From: Coniella vitis
Lineage: Eukaryota > Ascomycota > Sordariomycetes > Diaporthales > Schizoparmaceae
Length of the DNA: 64,000 bases
Reading direction: 5' to 3'
Assembly: GCA_011317545.1 (NCBI GenBank)
Contig: WUJK01000010.1
Coordinates: forward strand, 1,240,001-1,304,000
In this document: positions 35,901-49,220 of the stretch, in pieces
How positions within the stretch are numbered: position 1 is the first letter of the stretch
How the letters are laid out: every line of letters starts with the position of its first letter
Notes under the pieces: generated by a model
Told to the model about the DNA's origin: nothing
Databases searched by the model: none
Seen by the model: the letters and a program-made list of their open reading frames with translations, nothing else
Made by a program: the position numbers and the translations under genes

Positions 35901-38900
35901 GCGTTTACCCCTATAGATTATACTTATAAGCTAGGAATATACCTTATTATATAAGGTAGCGTTATCCTATAAGCGTTAGAGCTCCTCTTATATAAAAACC
36001 TCGCTATTTATTAATAATAGCTCGTTATATATTATAATTTAGCTTATCTCTATTAATAATAAAAGCTAGATTTACTTACCGGTAAAGCGTTTATTAGATA
36101 TATTATATAATATATCCTACTCCCTTTTCGAAAGAGTATTTAAACGCTTACTAGCTGCTCCCGTATAATAGATTAAATAGTATCGAAAATAAGTTATCGT
36201 CTCGGACTAATAGACCTACCTTTTAGTAAAATACTATAATATTATAAAATATTCGAGGTTCTTATAATCTAAATAAATTATAAATAATAATATAATACCC
36301 CTAAGCTCTATATCCTATACTCTTAAGTAATTAATAATAGCTAATAGTTCTTTATTATAGATCTCGTAGTTATACTCTATAAGGCTTAAACGCTACGAAT
36401 AGTATATTACCGGGCGGAGGATATTATACTTATCCCTTTAAGAAAAGCAGTTATTTAACGAATAGTTAGAATAATCCGCTTTTAATATTATCTCTTTATC
36501 CGGATTCTATTAGGCGAATATAAGCTTACTAATAAAGAAACGTTTTAACTATTCGAATATAGCTTCTTCCTACTCCTTAAACTTAAATAGGACCCCCTTC
36601 TTAGTTAAGGCTAGAAAGGGCTTTATAACTTCGGAATAATTAGTAATAAACTAATAATAGAAGTTTATAAATCCTAGGAAGCTACGGATTCCCTTAACCG
36701 TTTTCGGAGCCTCCTAATTATATATAATATATACCTTCTCGGGGTTTATATAAGTCCCTACCCCTATTTTAATAATAAAGCCTAGGTATTTTATCTCGGT
36801 TACGCCGAATTTATATTTAATAATATCTAAATTTAAACCTATTATTTTAAAAGTATATAATACTAGCTTTACCTTTACTCGGTAATCTTTAGCTATATTA
36901 TCGGTATATATTAGAATATTATCGATATAAGCTAAATAGAAGATATCTAGGTAGGAGTATAGAGTATTATTAATATAATATTAGAATATCGTAGGAGCGC
37001 TTATAAGTCCGAATAAGGTTATTAGCTACTTAAAAAGGCCGTACCTTATATAAAAGGCGGTCTTTTACTTATCTCCTTCCTTAATATAAAGCTTATAAAA
37101 CGCTATTTATATATCGAGCTCAGTAAAATATTTAGCGTTTATAATATTAAATAAGGTCTTTTTAATAAAGGGGAGCGGGTAATAATCGGCTTCCGAAATA
37201 ATATTAAATATATAATAATTTATATAAAAACGGAGGCTACCCCCTAATTTCTTAATAAAGATTATAGGAGCTCCTATTAAAAAGCTATTAGCTTTAATAT
37301 AGCCTATATCGAATAGCTTAATAAAAGTCTTCCTTAATACGATAAGTTCTTCTCTAGATATCCCGTATAACGGGCCCTATAGGGCGTTTATAATAAACCT
37401 ATCCGCTTTCTTATATAGCCGAATCTTATAATCCGCTCCCTTTCTATATAGCGGTAGTATAGAAGCTATATCCTTATTAAAGAGGTTCTAGAATTCGTAA
37501 TACTCTAAGGGGAGTTTCTCGTTAACTAAGGATTTTATTTTCGGTAATAAGGCCTTAATAATATCGGCTATTATAATACTAAAAAACGCTATTTAAACGG
37601 TATTTAAGCGTTTTATATACCGAACTTTACTCTAAATAATAAGGGTATTAATAGATATATAATTAAAGTTCTTAGGATTATATCCTTATTCTTAAACCTT
37701 TAGTCCTCCTATTTATCTAATATTTAAGTAGTATTTATAAGCTATATATATTACCCTCTTTCTTTCTACCTAAGGTTTTCTTAAAACGAGGTTATACTAA
37801 AAGCGAGGGATTATATAAGCCTAAATATAATATATATACCCGTTTAAGTTTATATTAAGATAGGTTATATAGCGGATAATAAGCTATTTATATAATATTC
37901 TCTCCTTTAACGATTAATAAAGGGTTTTAAGCGGGATAAGTATATATAAAAGTCTTAACTTATATATAAATATCTTACTTATAATAAAATAATAGTTATA
38001 ATTAGAATTAATAAATATTAGGATAAATAAAGTTAAACTATAAAATAGGTTTATTATAAAATAGTTTCTATTTATCTAACGCTTTACTTCTTATAAGCTA
38101 AAATCGAAACCTATAAGCTCTTATATATAATTCTATATAGGAATAGCTAGTTTTCCTCCTATTCCTTAATAGTAATATTAAGGTCGATAAGGTTAATATC
38201 GGCGATATTAATTTCCGTCTCCTATATAGCTCCTAAGCTAATAAGCGGGCGTATAGGTAAGAAGGGGTAATAAGCGATTCTATAGTTCGAATATCTATAC
38301 CTATAATAGAATCCCTACTCTTTCTTATACCTAATCTCCGCCTAATTAACCTATCTTACGCGCTATTTATTAACCTATAAAGCGTTAATATTAGTTATAG
38401 CTATATCTCTATCGGGATTTATATAAGGGTTTTATAGTTTTTATCCGTTTCTTCCTACTTATTAAATTATTCTAAAGCGCTATATTATAGCTCCGGATAA
38501 ATAGCTTAAGGGTAAAATATAGCTATTATCTCGGATAATAATATAGTTTTCTAGCTTAGCCGAAATATAAAATACTTTCTTTACCTAGTTATTATATATT
38601 AACGGTATTTCTATATTAATAAGCTATATATATAATATACTATTAATAGCGCCCTTTAAGTATATTAACTTAGCTAAGTCCGGCTATTTTATACCGCCGG
38701 AGTCTATTAATAACTTCTCCTATTAAGAGAAGAAATTAGGGAAGGGTTAGCCTTTCTTCTAAATAAAGCTCTAAAGCTTTTAAGAAGTAGTAATAATATA
38801 ATTCTCGTTATAATATCGGTAGCGGAGCTATTATAGGAATAAAGAGGGTTTCTAAAGGCTATACTCTCTTCCTATAATATAATAGCTCCTCGCTATAACC

Positions 38901-39513
38901 TTTATATTTCCCTCTAGGTACTTATAGATTTCTTAAAACTTATCTATATAATTCCCGATAAAATAGGTATCTCGGACGAGTTTATACCTTATAGTATATT
39001 CTTAAGCTAGGAATTAAGTATATATACTTTTAAAATTCGCTAGCTAAGAAAGGGGCTTATATTTAGATATAATTATACTCTCTAACGCTTTATTTATATC
39101 GATATCGGTATCTTTTATATCTTAGGAGATAAGGGTATAGGTATCTTTTAGTTTATTAAGTATCGGGTTAGGGTATTCGGCTATTAGGTTATTAATACTT
39201 AATAATAGCTCCTATAATAATAGGCTATAGGATTATTCGATTTATATAAATTATATTATAAGCGTTTCTAGGTTTCGTATACTATCTTCGCGCTATTATT
39301 ATATTACTCCTTTAATAATATACTATTACTCTTCTATTATTTAAGTAACTATTTATTATATAATTATTATTATATTATTATTATCGTTATTCGCTTAGGT
39401 AGGGAGTTACTCGAATTACTTATTATAGGGGTATAATATCCTAAAGCTATACGCTAAATAAGTATATAAATACCGTTAGATATATAAGGTAAGTAGAAAA
39501 GAAGTTAGTTAAA

Positions 39514-39852
39514 TATAAACGGGTATCGAGAGAGTATTTATAGTTTCGATCCTAATTTCTATTATTAACTAACTTAAGGAGAGAAGTAAGGGTAATATCT
39601 ATATAATAGCGCGAGAGCTGCTCTTAAGTAGCTCTTATATTTAAAATCCACCCGTAGATAGAGTTTTCTATAGGTCTACCGTCGATACGGGTCTTATTAC
39701 CGATAGTCTTTTATACGGCTTATAAGCTGCTCGGAAGACGCTCTTATTTAGCGCTTATATAATACTAATCTCTAGACGAGAAGGGAATATACTAACTAAG
39801 GCTTCGTGCCCTAGTATACCGAAGCCGTATATTTACCCGTAGGCCTATAATA
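39514..39852 (-). repeat. Right LTR (5' LTR) of the 7.26-kb gypsy element
   Basis: Same length (339 bp) as the left LTR and slightly less RIP-mutated (it keeps CCCGTAGG where the left copy has TTATAGG). Confidence 0.9.
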
Positions 39853-42094
39853 ATTTACTTTTTAAGATTATTTAATCCTTTCCTACTTCTTATTAGGAGA
39901 TTATAATAAAAAGTAAGTCTATTTATATAAGTATCCTCTATTAATCCGTTAAGGTTCCGATTTATTAATATATAATTATATTAGCCTATTCCTATAACCT
40001 ATATATTCGTAGGTTATAATATTATCTCCCTTTTATTAATCTTTATCCTTAAAGACTTATAGTATTTCCGTAAATAATCCTATCTAATATTCTTACTTCG
40101 GATTATACCTTCCTAATTCGTTATATTATTAAAAATTATAAAATCGTATAATATAAATTCCGGATCTTCGTTTTTATCTAAGAAATATTTTATTTATATC
40201 GAACGTTTTTATTATATCGAGATTAGTAGTTTTCAAATTATACCTTACTTTTTATATTTAGAGGAAGGTTTAATATATCGGGTAACGGATAGTATAAAAA
40301 GTTATTCTTAGTATATAAAACGAGGTTATTCTTATAATAGGAATCGGGTATTAATATTTTCTCGTAAATTATAATATGCTTTTATTTATTAAATTTCTTT
40401 AGTTAACCGTAATAGCTTAGTTTCTCGTATTATTAATAAGCTATCTCGGATTAATAGCCGAGAGGTTTAAAAAGAGAGCTATCTAGCTAAGCTTTAAGCT
40501 TAGTTAAATAAATCTTTATCTTATTTAGCTTATTTTAAAAAAAATAGTATTATTTTCTTTAGGAGAAAGGCGTAAAATTAGTAAATATTAGATTAGAGGA
40601 GGAGGAATAAAAGCGTATTATTAAGATCGTTTAAGTTATTTCGTTTAAAGAGGTTATACTAGTTATATAAGATCTTTTATTTAAAAGTATAGATTAGAAT
40701 ATATTAATAGCGCTTAATACTACTATTAATTAATTTCGTTTCAACTTAGGGTCTTTATATACTAGGGGTTCTTAAGTTTATATTCTTTAATAAAATCTTT
40801 ATAGATATTCTTTAGGGGTTCCTAAGTATTTTTTTAAATTATTATATCCTTTCTATTTAATAGAATACTATTTTCCGCGTTTATATTTATATAAATTAAG
40901 GATTTATTTAACTTTATATTATATTTACTTTAATTCGATAATATCTATATAATATAAGAGTTCTACGTTTACTAATACTAGTTCGAGGAGTAAGATATAA
41001 AAAACTAGGTATAAATATATACATAAGATTTCTAATTCGTAGTTAATTAGTAAAATTCGTTATACGATTTTATAAGGTCTAAGTTTTTTATAATCGAGTT
41101 TATTACTAGGTTTAGTAGTTTTAATATTTTATAATTAAGGTAGATTTTATTTTCTTTTTATAGGATTAATCCCTTAATCTTTTTTTAATTACTATATTTC
41201 GTTATTTATTCTTTAATATTTTAAAGTATATATCGAGTATCTTTATATAATTATTTAATTCTTTTAGTATATTAATCTACTGTTTCTATATTTTCGCCTA
41301 ATATTATTTTATAATATATTATAGGGTTATATCCGTAGAATAGGAAGAATAATAGTTTTTCCATACTCGTTATATCTATACTATTATAGGCAAACTATAT
41401 TATAAGGAAGAATTCGACTTAATTATCTTATTCGTAGTTAATATAATATTATAAATATTATTCTATAATCTAATTAATATATTATATCTATTTATCTATC
41501 TAAAACTAAAATATTATAAATATACGTTATATTATTCCGAGGTATTTAATAAATTAGATTTAGAATTTTAATACGAATTTTCTATCTTTATCCGATATAA
41601 TTTCCTAAGATATACCGTAATTAGCAATAATAATATATATAAATATATATATAAGTTCTTTTATAATACTACTTTCTTTATATAGTATAAAGTATATATA
41701 TTTACTTAATCTATAAACTATTATTAAGATATTATCGTATTATACCTAAGTTAAAAGTTTTTATAAAAGGGGTAGCTTAGTAATAAAATCTAAACTAATA
41801 AATAATTAAATAGTTATAAGTATTAGTAAAGGTTATAATAATCCGTATAATTTATATCGTTCTACTTTATTTTATTTATAGGTATTATAATTATTAATAA
41901 TATTTATAACTCGTTTCTTAAGATTCGGAGAATTTTAATATAATTAAATTCTTTTATAAGTTACTCTAATTCCTTAATATCTATATACTAGAGTATTATA
42001 AATATTCTTAATATAATCGTCTTATTCTAATATTATTATATTATCGAGATTAGGTATTTCTCCTTCGATATATAATATAATATTAAGTTCTTAG

Positions 42095-44455
42095 CAGTAG
42101 TAGCTGTGGTGGCCTAGCGCTAGTACTGCTGGGGCTGGTGCTGTGGCTGGTGCTGCTGCTGCTAGCGGTGGCGGGGCAGGATATAGCGGGGGCGCTTCTA
42201 GGGCTATATAACCGGCTCTACCTCCTCCTCCGACTTACTAGACGACTCGGCGAGGCCCTCCGCTAGTGCTTTATTATAGGCCTCCTTAGCTATATAAATA
42301 GTAGTACGGTAAGGGGCACCGTCCTTACCCTCCTATAGGGCGTTATATAGCTAGCGGCTAACGGTTACTAGGTAGTTAGCTAAAGGAGTATAGCCCTTAT
42401 ACTAATAGCACTAGCAGCGGGTACTACCCTCGATATCCTAGCAGTTATTAAGCAATTTGCCGGTAATTACCGAGACTAGATATTACTCGTAAGGTATATT
42501 ACGCTGGGTTACGATATAACGGCTATTAGAAATAGCTTTACTAGCCTTCTATATCTTCTTACGCTTAGTAGGGGTAATAGGAGTAATAGCCTTACCCTTA
42601 TTCTTAGTAATACTAATCTTCTTCTTACTAGTTTTAGCCTTAAGCTAAGTATTAGTAGTAATAATAGCGTTAGTAGTATAAGTAGTATAAGGAGGGTTAG
42701 CCTTAATAGGAGCTATTATCTTAATAGCCCTAGCCCTAATATTACTACTATTAGTAGTAGTAGTAGAATACTACTTCTTAATAATAGGAGTATTAGTAGG
42801 AGTAGAGGTAAGTATAAGGCGTTTATTACTAATATTACCGGCGGTAGTAGTATAGGCGATACTAATATTATTATCGTTACTATTATTATTATTATTACTA
42901 CTATCGTTTATATAGGTATAATTAGTATTACTACTAGTAATATAATTACTATCGTTATTAGCCTTATCCTAGTAAGCCTCCTTATCGTCCTCCTCGATAT
43001 TATTATTACTAGTATATATATTAGTAATAGGCTCCTTATCGCTAAAGGTATCTTCGGCCTATTCTTAGTTATCTCGGAGTAAGTCTACCTTATCTTCGCT
43101 ATTAATACTATCCTTAGTAGCCTCGGTATTACCTTTATCCTCGTCCTCGAGCTTAAGGGTATCGTTAAAGGCCTTCTATAAGATATCTTTATCGCCCTTA
43201 TCTTCGTTATAGATATAATTATTACTATTAAATATATTAGCAGTCGGCTTTATAGCGCTATATAGGAGTATACTATATATTACGGGGGCGGTATCCTTCT
43301 TAATAGCTTTAGTTTTTATTAATAAATATACTTATTAGTAATAGTTAATTAATAGTATTAGAACTTAGCTTTAGTATAATATATTATACTTATTATACTA
43401 TTTATATAAGTATCTTATAGGAAGGATATACTACTTTATAATAGTATTAGATATTATATTTATAGAAGCTTAGGCTAGTTTATATAGATTAATAGGAGTA
43501 TTATACGTTTCTTAGCTATACGGGTATTAATAGTATTCGCGGTATAGCGCGCTTTAGTATACTTAGCTATATATTAATTTAAAACGTTAGTAGATTATTA
43601 TAAGTCCTAATATTCGATTAGGAAAGGTAGATATACTTATTTCCTTTTTTAGGAGGTATTATAATAGTAATAATAGTAATTATTATACTTAGGACTATAA
43701 AGGGGAGTATAGTATAGCGGTAGCGATAGTTAGTAATACTATTATACTATTATATAATAGATTAAGAAAGGAGGAGGGAGAAGGGAGGAGGAGAAGAGAG
43801 TTTAAACGAGCTATAATAGGCGTAAGAGAAATATAGCAGATAGCGTTATACCCCTATTATTAATAATAATAGGGGTATAACTAGCTATAATAGCTATTAT
43901 CTATAATTATAGATAAAGGGCTAGCTATTATTAGTAGAAAGATATATACTTTTATAAACTAATAATAGTAATTACCTTAAAGTATATCTCTAATACGTTT
44001 TAAGCTATTACTTTATACTATTATAAGGATATCTACGCTATATTAATAGCTTAATAGCTAGCTAGCTCTCTAGCGTAACGCCCTTAGACTATTATATTAA
44101 TAAGGTTATTATTAGTATAGTCGATATATAGTATATATATAATACGGCTTCGGAACTAATCTCGGCCGGTATCTAACGTTTAGTAACTATATAGTAATAT
44201 ACTAACCTAATAAAAACGTAGCTTTATACGGGCTATACTAATAGTATTATATAACTCTGCTCTAAGACTAATCCCTAAAGCATTTAGCCTCTAGGACGTA
44301 GCTAATACGCTATAAAGCAGCCTTCGGGCTAGGGTTATATTACGAATATATATACTAGGTGGGTATATATACGCTCCTTAGCAGTATAATAGGCAGTATA
44401 CGCCGAGATACCCCTTGGGAGGTATACTAGTATAACTCGTCCGGCGTTAATTTAA

Positions 44456-44485
<30 letters not shown>
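42095..44485 (+). mobile_element. Truncated retroposed element with (TAAA)n end, copy 2 (longer)
   Basis: Homologous to 12763-14317 from about 42940 onward and shares the (TAAA)n right end (44458-44485). It extends about 850 bp further left. The first 200 bases are GC-rich and nearly untouched by RIP, in contrast to everything around. On the minus strand this part reads as a long hydrophilic frame interrupted only by TAG codons that look like mutated CAG: a segment with G-K-L-L-N-N-C-Q-D-I-E-G-S-T-R-C, then I-A-K-E-A-Y-N-K-A-L-A-E-G-L, S-E-E-E-V-E-P-V and a Gln-rich tail. The protein family is not recognised. No target duplication could be identified for this copy. Confidence 0.65.
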
Positions 44486-44486
<1 letters not shown>

Positions 44487-45221
44487 GTACTATCGTATTT
44501 ATCGTATAGTATATTCGTAGGGGGTATTATATATAAGGCTAATATAGGCGTAATTTCCCCTTATCCTAAGTATTTTATAATAATCGCTACTATCGTTATC
44601 GTAGGCGATAATACTATACCCTACCTTATATATAGGGAACTATTCGTTAGTTACCTTATACTTAAAGTATTATCTATAATTATATATAATATAAGCGAAC
44701 TATATAATTTAATAGTATTCTTTATAAAAGTAGTTAATTCGTATATCTTCCTATATAAGGGGAGTTTCGTTTTAATAGGTTATTATTCTAAATAGTTCTT
44801 TAAGTATAATACTATAGATAAGGTAATATACGTCTCCTTTATCGATATCCTCGTTTATAAAGCTTTCTAACTCCGAGCTTATTTCTTTATTAATAGTTTA
44901 GGTATTAGTATCCTAATTAATACTAAGTATTCCCTATTATTCCGTAATTTTCGTAATATTACTTTATACGGTTTCCGTTTTATTAGGTAGCTTATACCCT
45001 TTTATATCGCGCTAATAGGGGTATTCCTTAATAAGCTAGGCTTATTACTCTATTACCGGTCTTTTAAATAAACCGTTATCCGTAGGGAGGGGTATCCTCT
45101 AAGTAACTACGATTTATCGTTCCTTATAAGGTTTTTAAGAGAATTATTCTAAGCTTTATTTTACCGAGAAGTACGTTATATAATTATCCTTATAATAGAA
45201 TATCTAATTAAGGAGTTTATA

Positions 45222-45748
45222 TATAACGGGCTAGCCCCTATAGGGCTCTAGGAATTAACTAGCGTTCCTACGGCCGTCTCCGACGTACGGAACCTTTCGC
45301 TTAGGCGGTTAAGGCAAAAGGTACGTAATCTTCTAAATACGTTTTAGAAGATCTAGTTAACTTATTAGGTACGTCGGGCGAAGGCAATATTATAAGTAGG
45401 CCTATAATATTACCTCCCTTCTCTCCCTTTAATAACGTCGGACCCCTAAAGCTTACCCGCGACGTTACTTTATAAGCCGAAGTTTATACGGAAGGGGTAT
45501 CTAAGACTTTTAGCACTCTATAGCTCGAACTTACGACCTTAGGATTTTGTTTAGAAGATATATAACGGGCTAGCCCCTATAGGGCTCTAGGAATTAACTA
45601 GCGTTCCTACGGCCGTCTCCGATATACGGAACCTTTCGCTTAGGCGGTTAAGGTAAAAGGTATATAATCTTCTAAATACGTTTTAGAAGATCTAGTTAAC
45701 TTATTAGGCACGTCGGGCGAAGGCAATATTACAGGTGGGCCTGTGATA
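45222..45748 (-). mobile_element. TRIM-like LTR element, copy 2 (527 bp, inverted)
   Basis: Two 188-bp LTRs (45222-45409 and 45561-45748) flank a 151-bp internal region. A TTATA target duplication lies at 45217-45221 and 45749-45753. It is homologous throughout to copy 1 (290-821) in reverse orientation, including the polypyrimidine complement of the polypurine tract at about 45412-45430. The same genomic context in gypsy copy A (TTATA at 10630-10634) has no insert, confirming the boundaries to the base. Confidence 0.88.
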
Positions 45749-46942
45749 TTATAATCGAAGTTATCCGACGCTTACTTTAAAAGCTAGTTTTAGCTAGGAA
45801 TAGAGTCCGGGGTCTTATATATTATAATATTAGCTTATCGTCCTTCGGGGACTTTCTTAAATTCTCTAGAGTTCTTAGGTTATCGGTATTCTTATACGAA
45901 GTAGCCTTTCTTATTATAGTTAAAGTATTCCTTACTTATAGGTTTATATTAGGTTATATTAAGCTTTATAGGGCCTATATATATAGTACTACTAACTATT
46001 ATACGTTATTACTAAAAGCTATAGTTAGTTATCTATTAAATCCGCCGTTCGGTATTAGTATAATTTCTCTATATAGTATAACTTCTTCCTTTCTTGCTTT
46101 TCTCTATATATCTTTTATAGAGACGGTTATCGATACGGATAACGTTATTATTAAATATCGTAAAATCTTTAAACTAATCCTACTTAAAGATTTCGTCCTT
46201 AACCTTATCCTTAAGTCTTTTATAATAGTATTTTATAAGGTTCTTATCTTCCTAAGGAAGGCGTATTAAGAGTTACTTAAAGCGAACTATATATACTAAA
46301 GTAGACTTACTTTATTTAAATTCTATAAGTTATTATATTATAGTTAGTTCTTCGTTAAGGTTACTAAATATTTCCTTAAGGGTATATTCGAATCCTATAA
46401 ATAAGTCGAATATACTTTTAGTAATCGGCTTATATTAATTAAGATTACCTAAGTATTTAATATAATTATAAAGCGAGGGTTTATATTAGATAAGTATATT
46501 CTTTTCGAGTTATATACCGGCTAGGACGATTTTATCGAGTTCGGTAGTAAACTAAGCTACGTTATATAGGAAGTACGCCTTATAATAGGTAAGGAACCCT
46601 TAAAGCGTTTTTTAATTACTATTATATATAGCGGGTTTATCTATTTTATAGCCGTTACTAGTATTTTAAATAATAGGCGCTAGGGGTATAACGGCTATAG
46701 CTTAATAGTATTCGAGTTATTAGGCCTACCTACGGATAGTACGATTTTACTACTCTTAATTCTGCTAGAATATAATAAGTTACTAGGTAAGTTCGATTAA
46801 TTAGCGTATTATATCTTCTTAAGTTATAACCTAGCGATATCCTTCGCCTAAGGTAGACGGGGTAGGAATTTAAGGAGCTATTACTATACTTAATATTACC
46901 TAAGAGGTATATATAGACTATCCTAAATAAGAGTTATAAAAA

Positions 46943-47403
46943 TATAATAATCCTTACCTAAATCCCTAATTCTAGAAGTACTTATAAGTTTATATATTAG
47001 TAGGAGGGGGAAATATACCTTTAAGTCTTCGTATATTTCTATATAATATTAAGTATTATAAGAGATTAAGAGAGATTACCCTATTACTCGAGGTAATACT
47101 TAGATTTATAACTAAAGATTATAAGGAAACTATCTAATATTAAGCCGTAAACTCCTATCCTTATATCTTTCTATTATAGTATCCCTTAATATATAGCCTA
47201 TTCGAGCCTACTATTGCTTATAGTTGCCTATTACGATATCGATAGGTAATAATGGTCTAATATAGGATTCCTAACCCTAACCCTGATTATATTAATCTGT
47301 ATTCTTATATAAGAGATCCCTATCGGTCCGTTAAGGTTCCGATTTACTAGCATATGTTTGCGCTGGCCTGTTCTTGTAACCTATATATTCATGGGTTATA
47401 ATA
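46943..47403 (-). repeat. 5' LTR of gypsy copy B
   Basis: About 461 bp, homologous to 11735-12198. It begins TATAATAATCC and ends GGGTTATAATA. It includes a telomere-like CCTAACCCTAACCCT string near 47268-47282. The last 140 bases retain TG/CA, so RIP weakens toward the gene island. Confidence 0.65.
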
Positions 47404-49220
47404 CTACGCTATTATTTCTATTATATAATACCTATATAAAATAAATAAAATTAATTAATAATGTTTAAGTAAAAGTATATAACTTAATTATATATATAGC
47501 TTATAATATAAAAGATATAAGTAAGGACCTTAGGACTAGAAAAGTGCGGACCTATTTAATATTTGAAAATAACCCCTGTCCTTCTGATGCCTAGGAACGG
47601 TTAGGTTACTTTGCCTTGTTATCCGACAATTTCTCACACCCTATTCACAGTTTCTTGTCAAGCGTTGCATTCTATCACTAGAATTCGTCAGCCTACTCTA
47701 AAGCCAACTTCAATTCAATACCTCAGATCGCGCCCCGCTTTTATTCTCTGCGCTGCGCCGATCGATGACAATAAGCCAATAACCAACATCGCTAAGCTCG
47801 GCTGCTGCTCAAACATATGCACTCAGAACGTTTGTGGCTTTATGAGTGCCATGATTTGACTCTCGCAGTCTCGCAGTCTCGTATCTCGCTAACCTGTCGT
47901 GCCACTGGCAACGTCGCCATGTCTTGGCCGGCACTGTTCTTCATGATGACCTCGTATGACCCATGCAGCAATCTACCGTAGCCGCCTGTATCCAGCCGTG
48001 TTGCGACTCTTGTTGCCGGCCACGTTGATAGCCTGGCCCATTACACTGCAGCACTGTAATATTGTTGTTCTGCATTACCTAGTAGTCGTCTGCGTCGACA
48101 ATTTGTGGCGCGGCTCTTTATTAGCCATTGACTCTGTCTTGATTCGTGGAAATTGCGGATTCAGAGGTGAACGCATTGTCTTGTCCTGCATTCATCACGA
48201 TTCATTCATATTAACACCTCGAATGGCCGTAGCTGACGTCTAGTTTGCGATGGTTCAGCCACTAACACTCTTGTTTTCCATCATAAGACGACCTGCACTC
48301 CAGCTTAGCAATTCGCCACTGTCTACCTCCTTCCTTGAAACGCCGCATGATAGATGCTAAGTCAAGAGGCCATGGTGAAGGACTTGAGATTCTTGGAGTT
48401 AAGGCTTGACGGTGTTTGAGACGAAAATATGACTCGACTGAGTCTTCTCATTTCTCGTTCTTACTCTGTGCCAGACTGAGAGTACTCCAGTGTCTTGATT
48501 GATGTTTGCAGGACACTTAGTATGGGTACTCGAGATAATATATGTCTTAGCGTTTAAAAATGCTTCCCATTTGATAGAATAGTGAATAGCATATGTTATA
48601 TTGATTCTAAGCATGTGTAGTGTTACAACGCTTCTTTATAGACAAACGTAGAGCCTATCCCAGACTTTGTGTTAGATGATATTCCGCGCGGTGGCTGTTT
48701 GGACCGCGAGGATAATACTAGGCTATTTGGAACTGAATTCAGTGAATCGAGTCCTAAAATCATTTGGTATTCATGTGAGTATATACTTCAATATCGTTGA
48801 TATTTGCAAACATAATATACTTATTAGTAGTAAAGTGGCAAAGCCCGGGTCATGATTCGAATGGCCGCTTGGGAATTGCTGGTTGAATGAGATGGATTAG
48901 TGTCAACGAGGCTCTCATAGCACCCACATTGGTATATGCCGTACTATAGTATATTGAAACAGTATCAGAGTCATGTATACTATTGCAGGGGACATTGTGG
49001 TATGAGAGAGAAACAAGACGGAGTCACGCAGTTAAGGCAGCTAGGAGTGTGCTATAAAGCTGGTTCGTCTGTCGGTACGCCCATATCTCGTCTCTTCCCA
49101 ACTCATAGCCTCGCCTAACTTGTCTTTGTCGTTCCTTGGCCAAATTGTTTTCATCTATCGTCCTAGTGCCTGAAACCCATATTCAGCCTCGATATTACCT
49201 CCTCTTGTGCTTCACGCTCC
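47404..49220. other. 1.8-kb intergenic region upstream of the mucin-like gene
   Basis: Composition rises from AT-rich to normal at about 47560. ORFs up to 95 codons occur (for example 47956-48243) but none has recognisable domains or a convincing intron pattern. The promoter of the downstream gene must lie at its right end. Confidence 0.45.

Larger units (their letters stand above)
32592..39852 (-). mobile_element. Full-length Ty3/gypsy LTR retrotransposon (7261 bp), RIP-inactivated
   Basis: Two LTRs of 339 bp each (32592-32930 and 39514-39852) and a perfect ATTTA target duplication at 32587-32591 and 39853-39857 define the element. Minus-strand coding order and a G-rich polypurine tract next to the left LTR (AAGCGGGGGGTAA on the minus strand) give the orientation. 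Decayed pol motifs are readable: a reverse-transcriptase box, A-Y-I-D-N-I-L-I-Y, at about 36895-36945 and an integrase block with L-K-P-L and F-I-D-F-I-I-N-L-P at about 35510-35595, in Ty3 order. Stop codons from RIP occur throughout. It sits inside an LTR of another gypsy element, so it is younger than its host. Gag would lie near 38-39.5 kb but no zinc knuckle could be read with confidence. Confidence 0.88.
39858..47403 (-). mobile_element. Ty3/gypsy retrotransposon copy B with nested insertions
   Basis: Same family as copy A. On the minus strand it has a 5' LTR at 46943-47403, a gag region with a decayed CCHC knuckle at about 45898-45935, and an integrase block near 41768-41848 containing a GLLxPL-like string and L-D-F-I-T-K-L-P. 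The end of its 3' LTR lies at about 40021, next to a polypurine tract (AAAAGGGAGA on the minus strand, 40025-40034). The reverse transcriptase region is missing where the (TAAA)n element sits (42095-44485). A TRIM is inserted at 45222-45748. The outer part of the 3' LTR is displaced to 32228-32591 by the 7.26-kb insertion. Assigning both halves to one element is an inference from order and strand. Confidence 0.6.
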
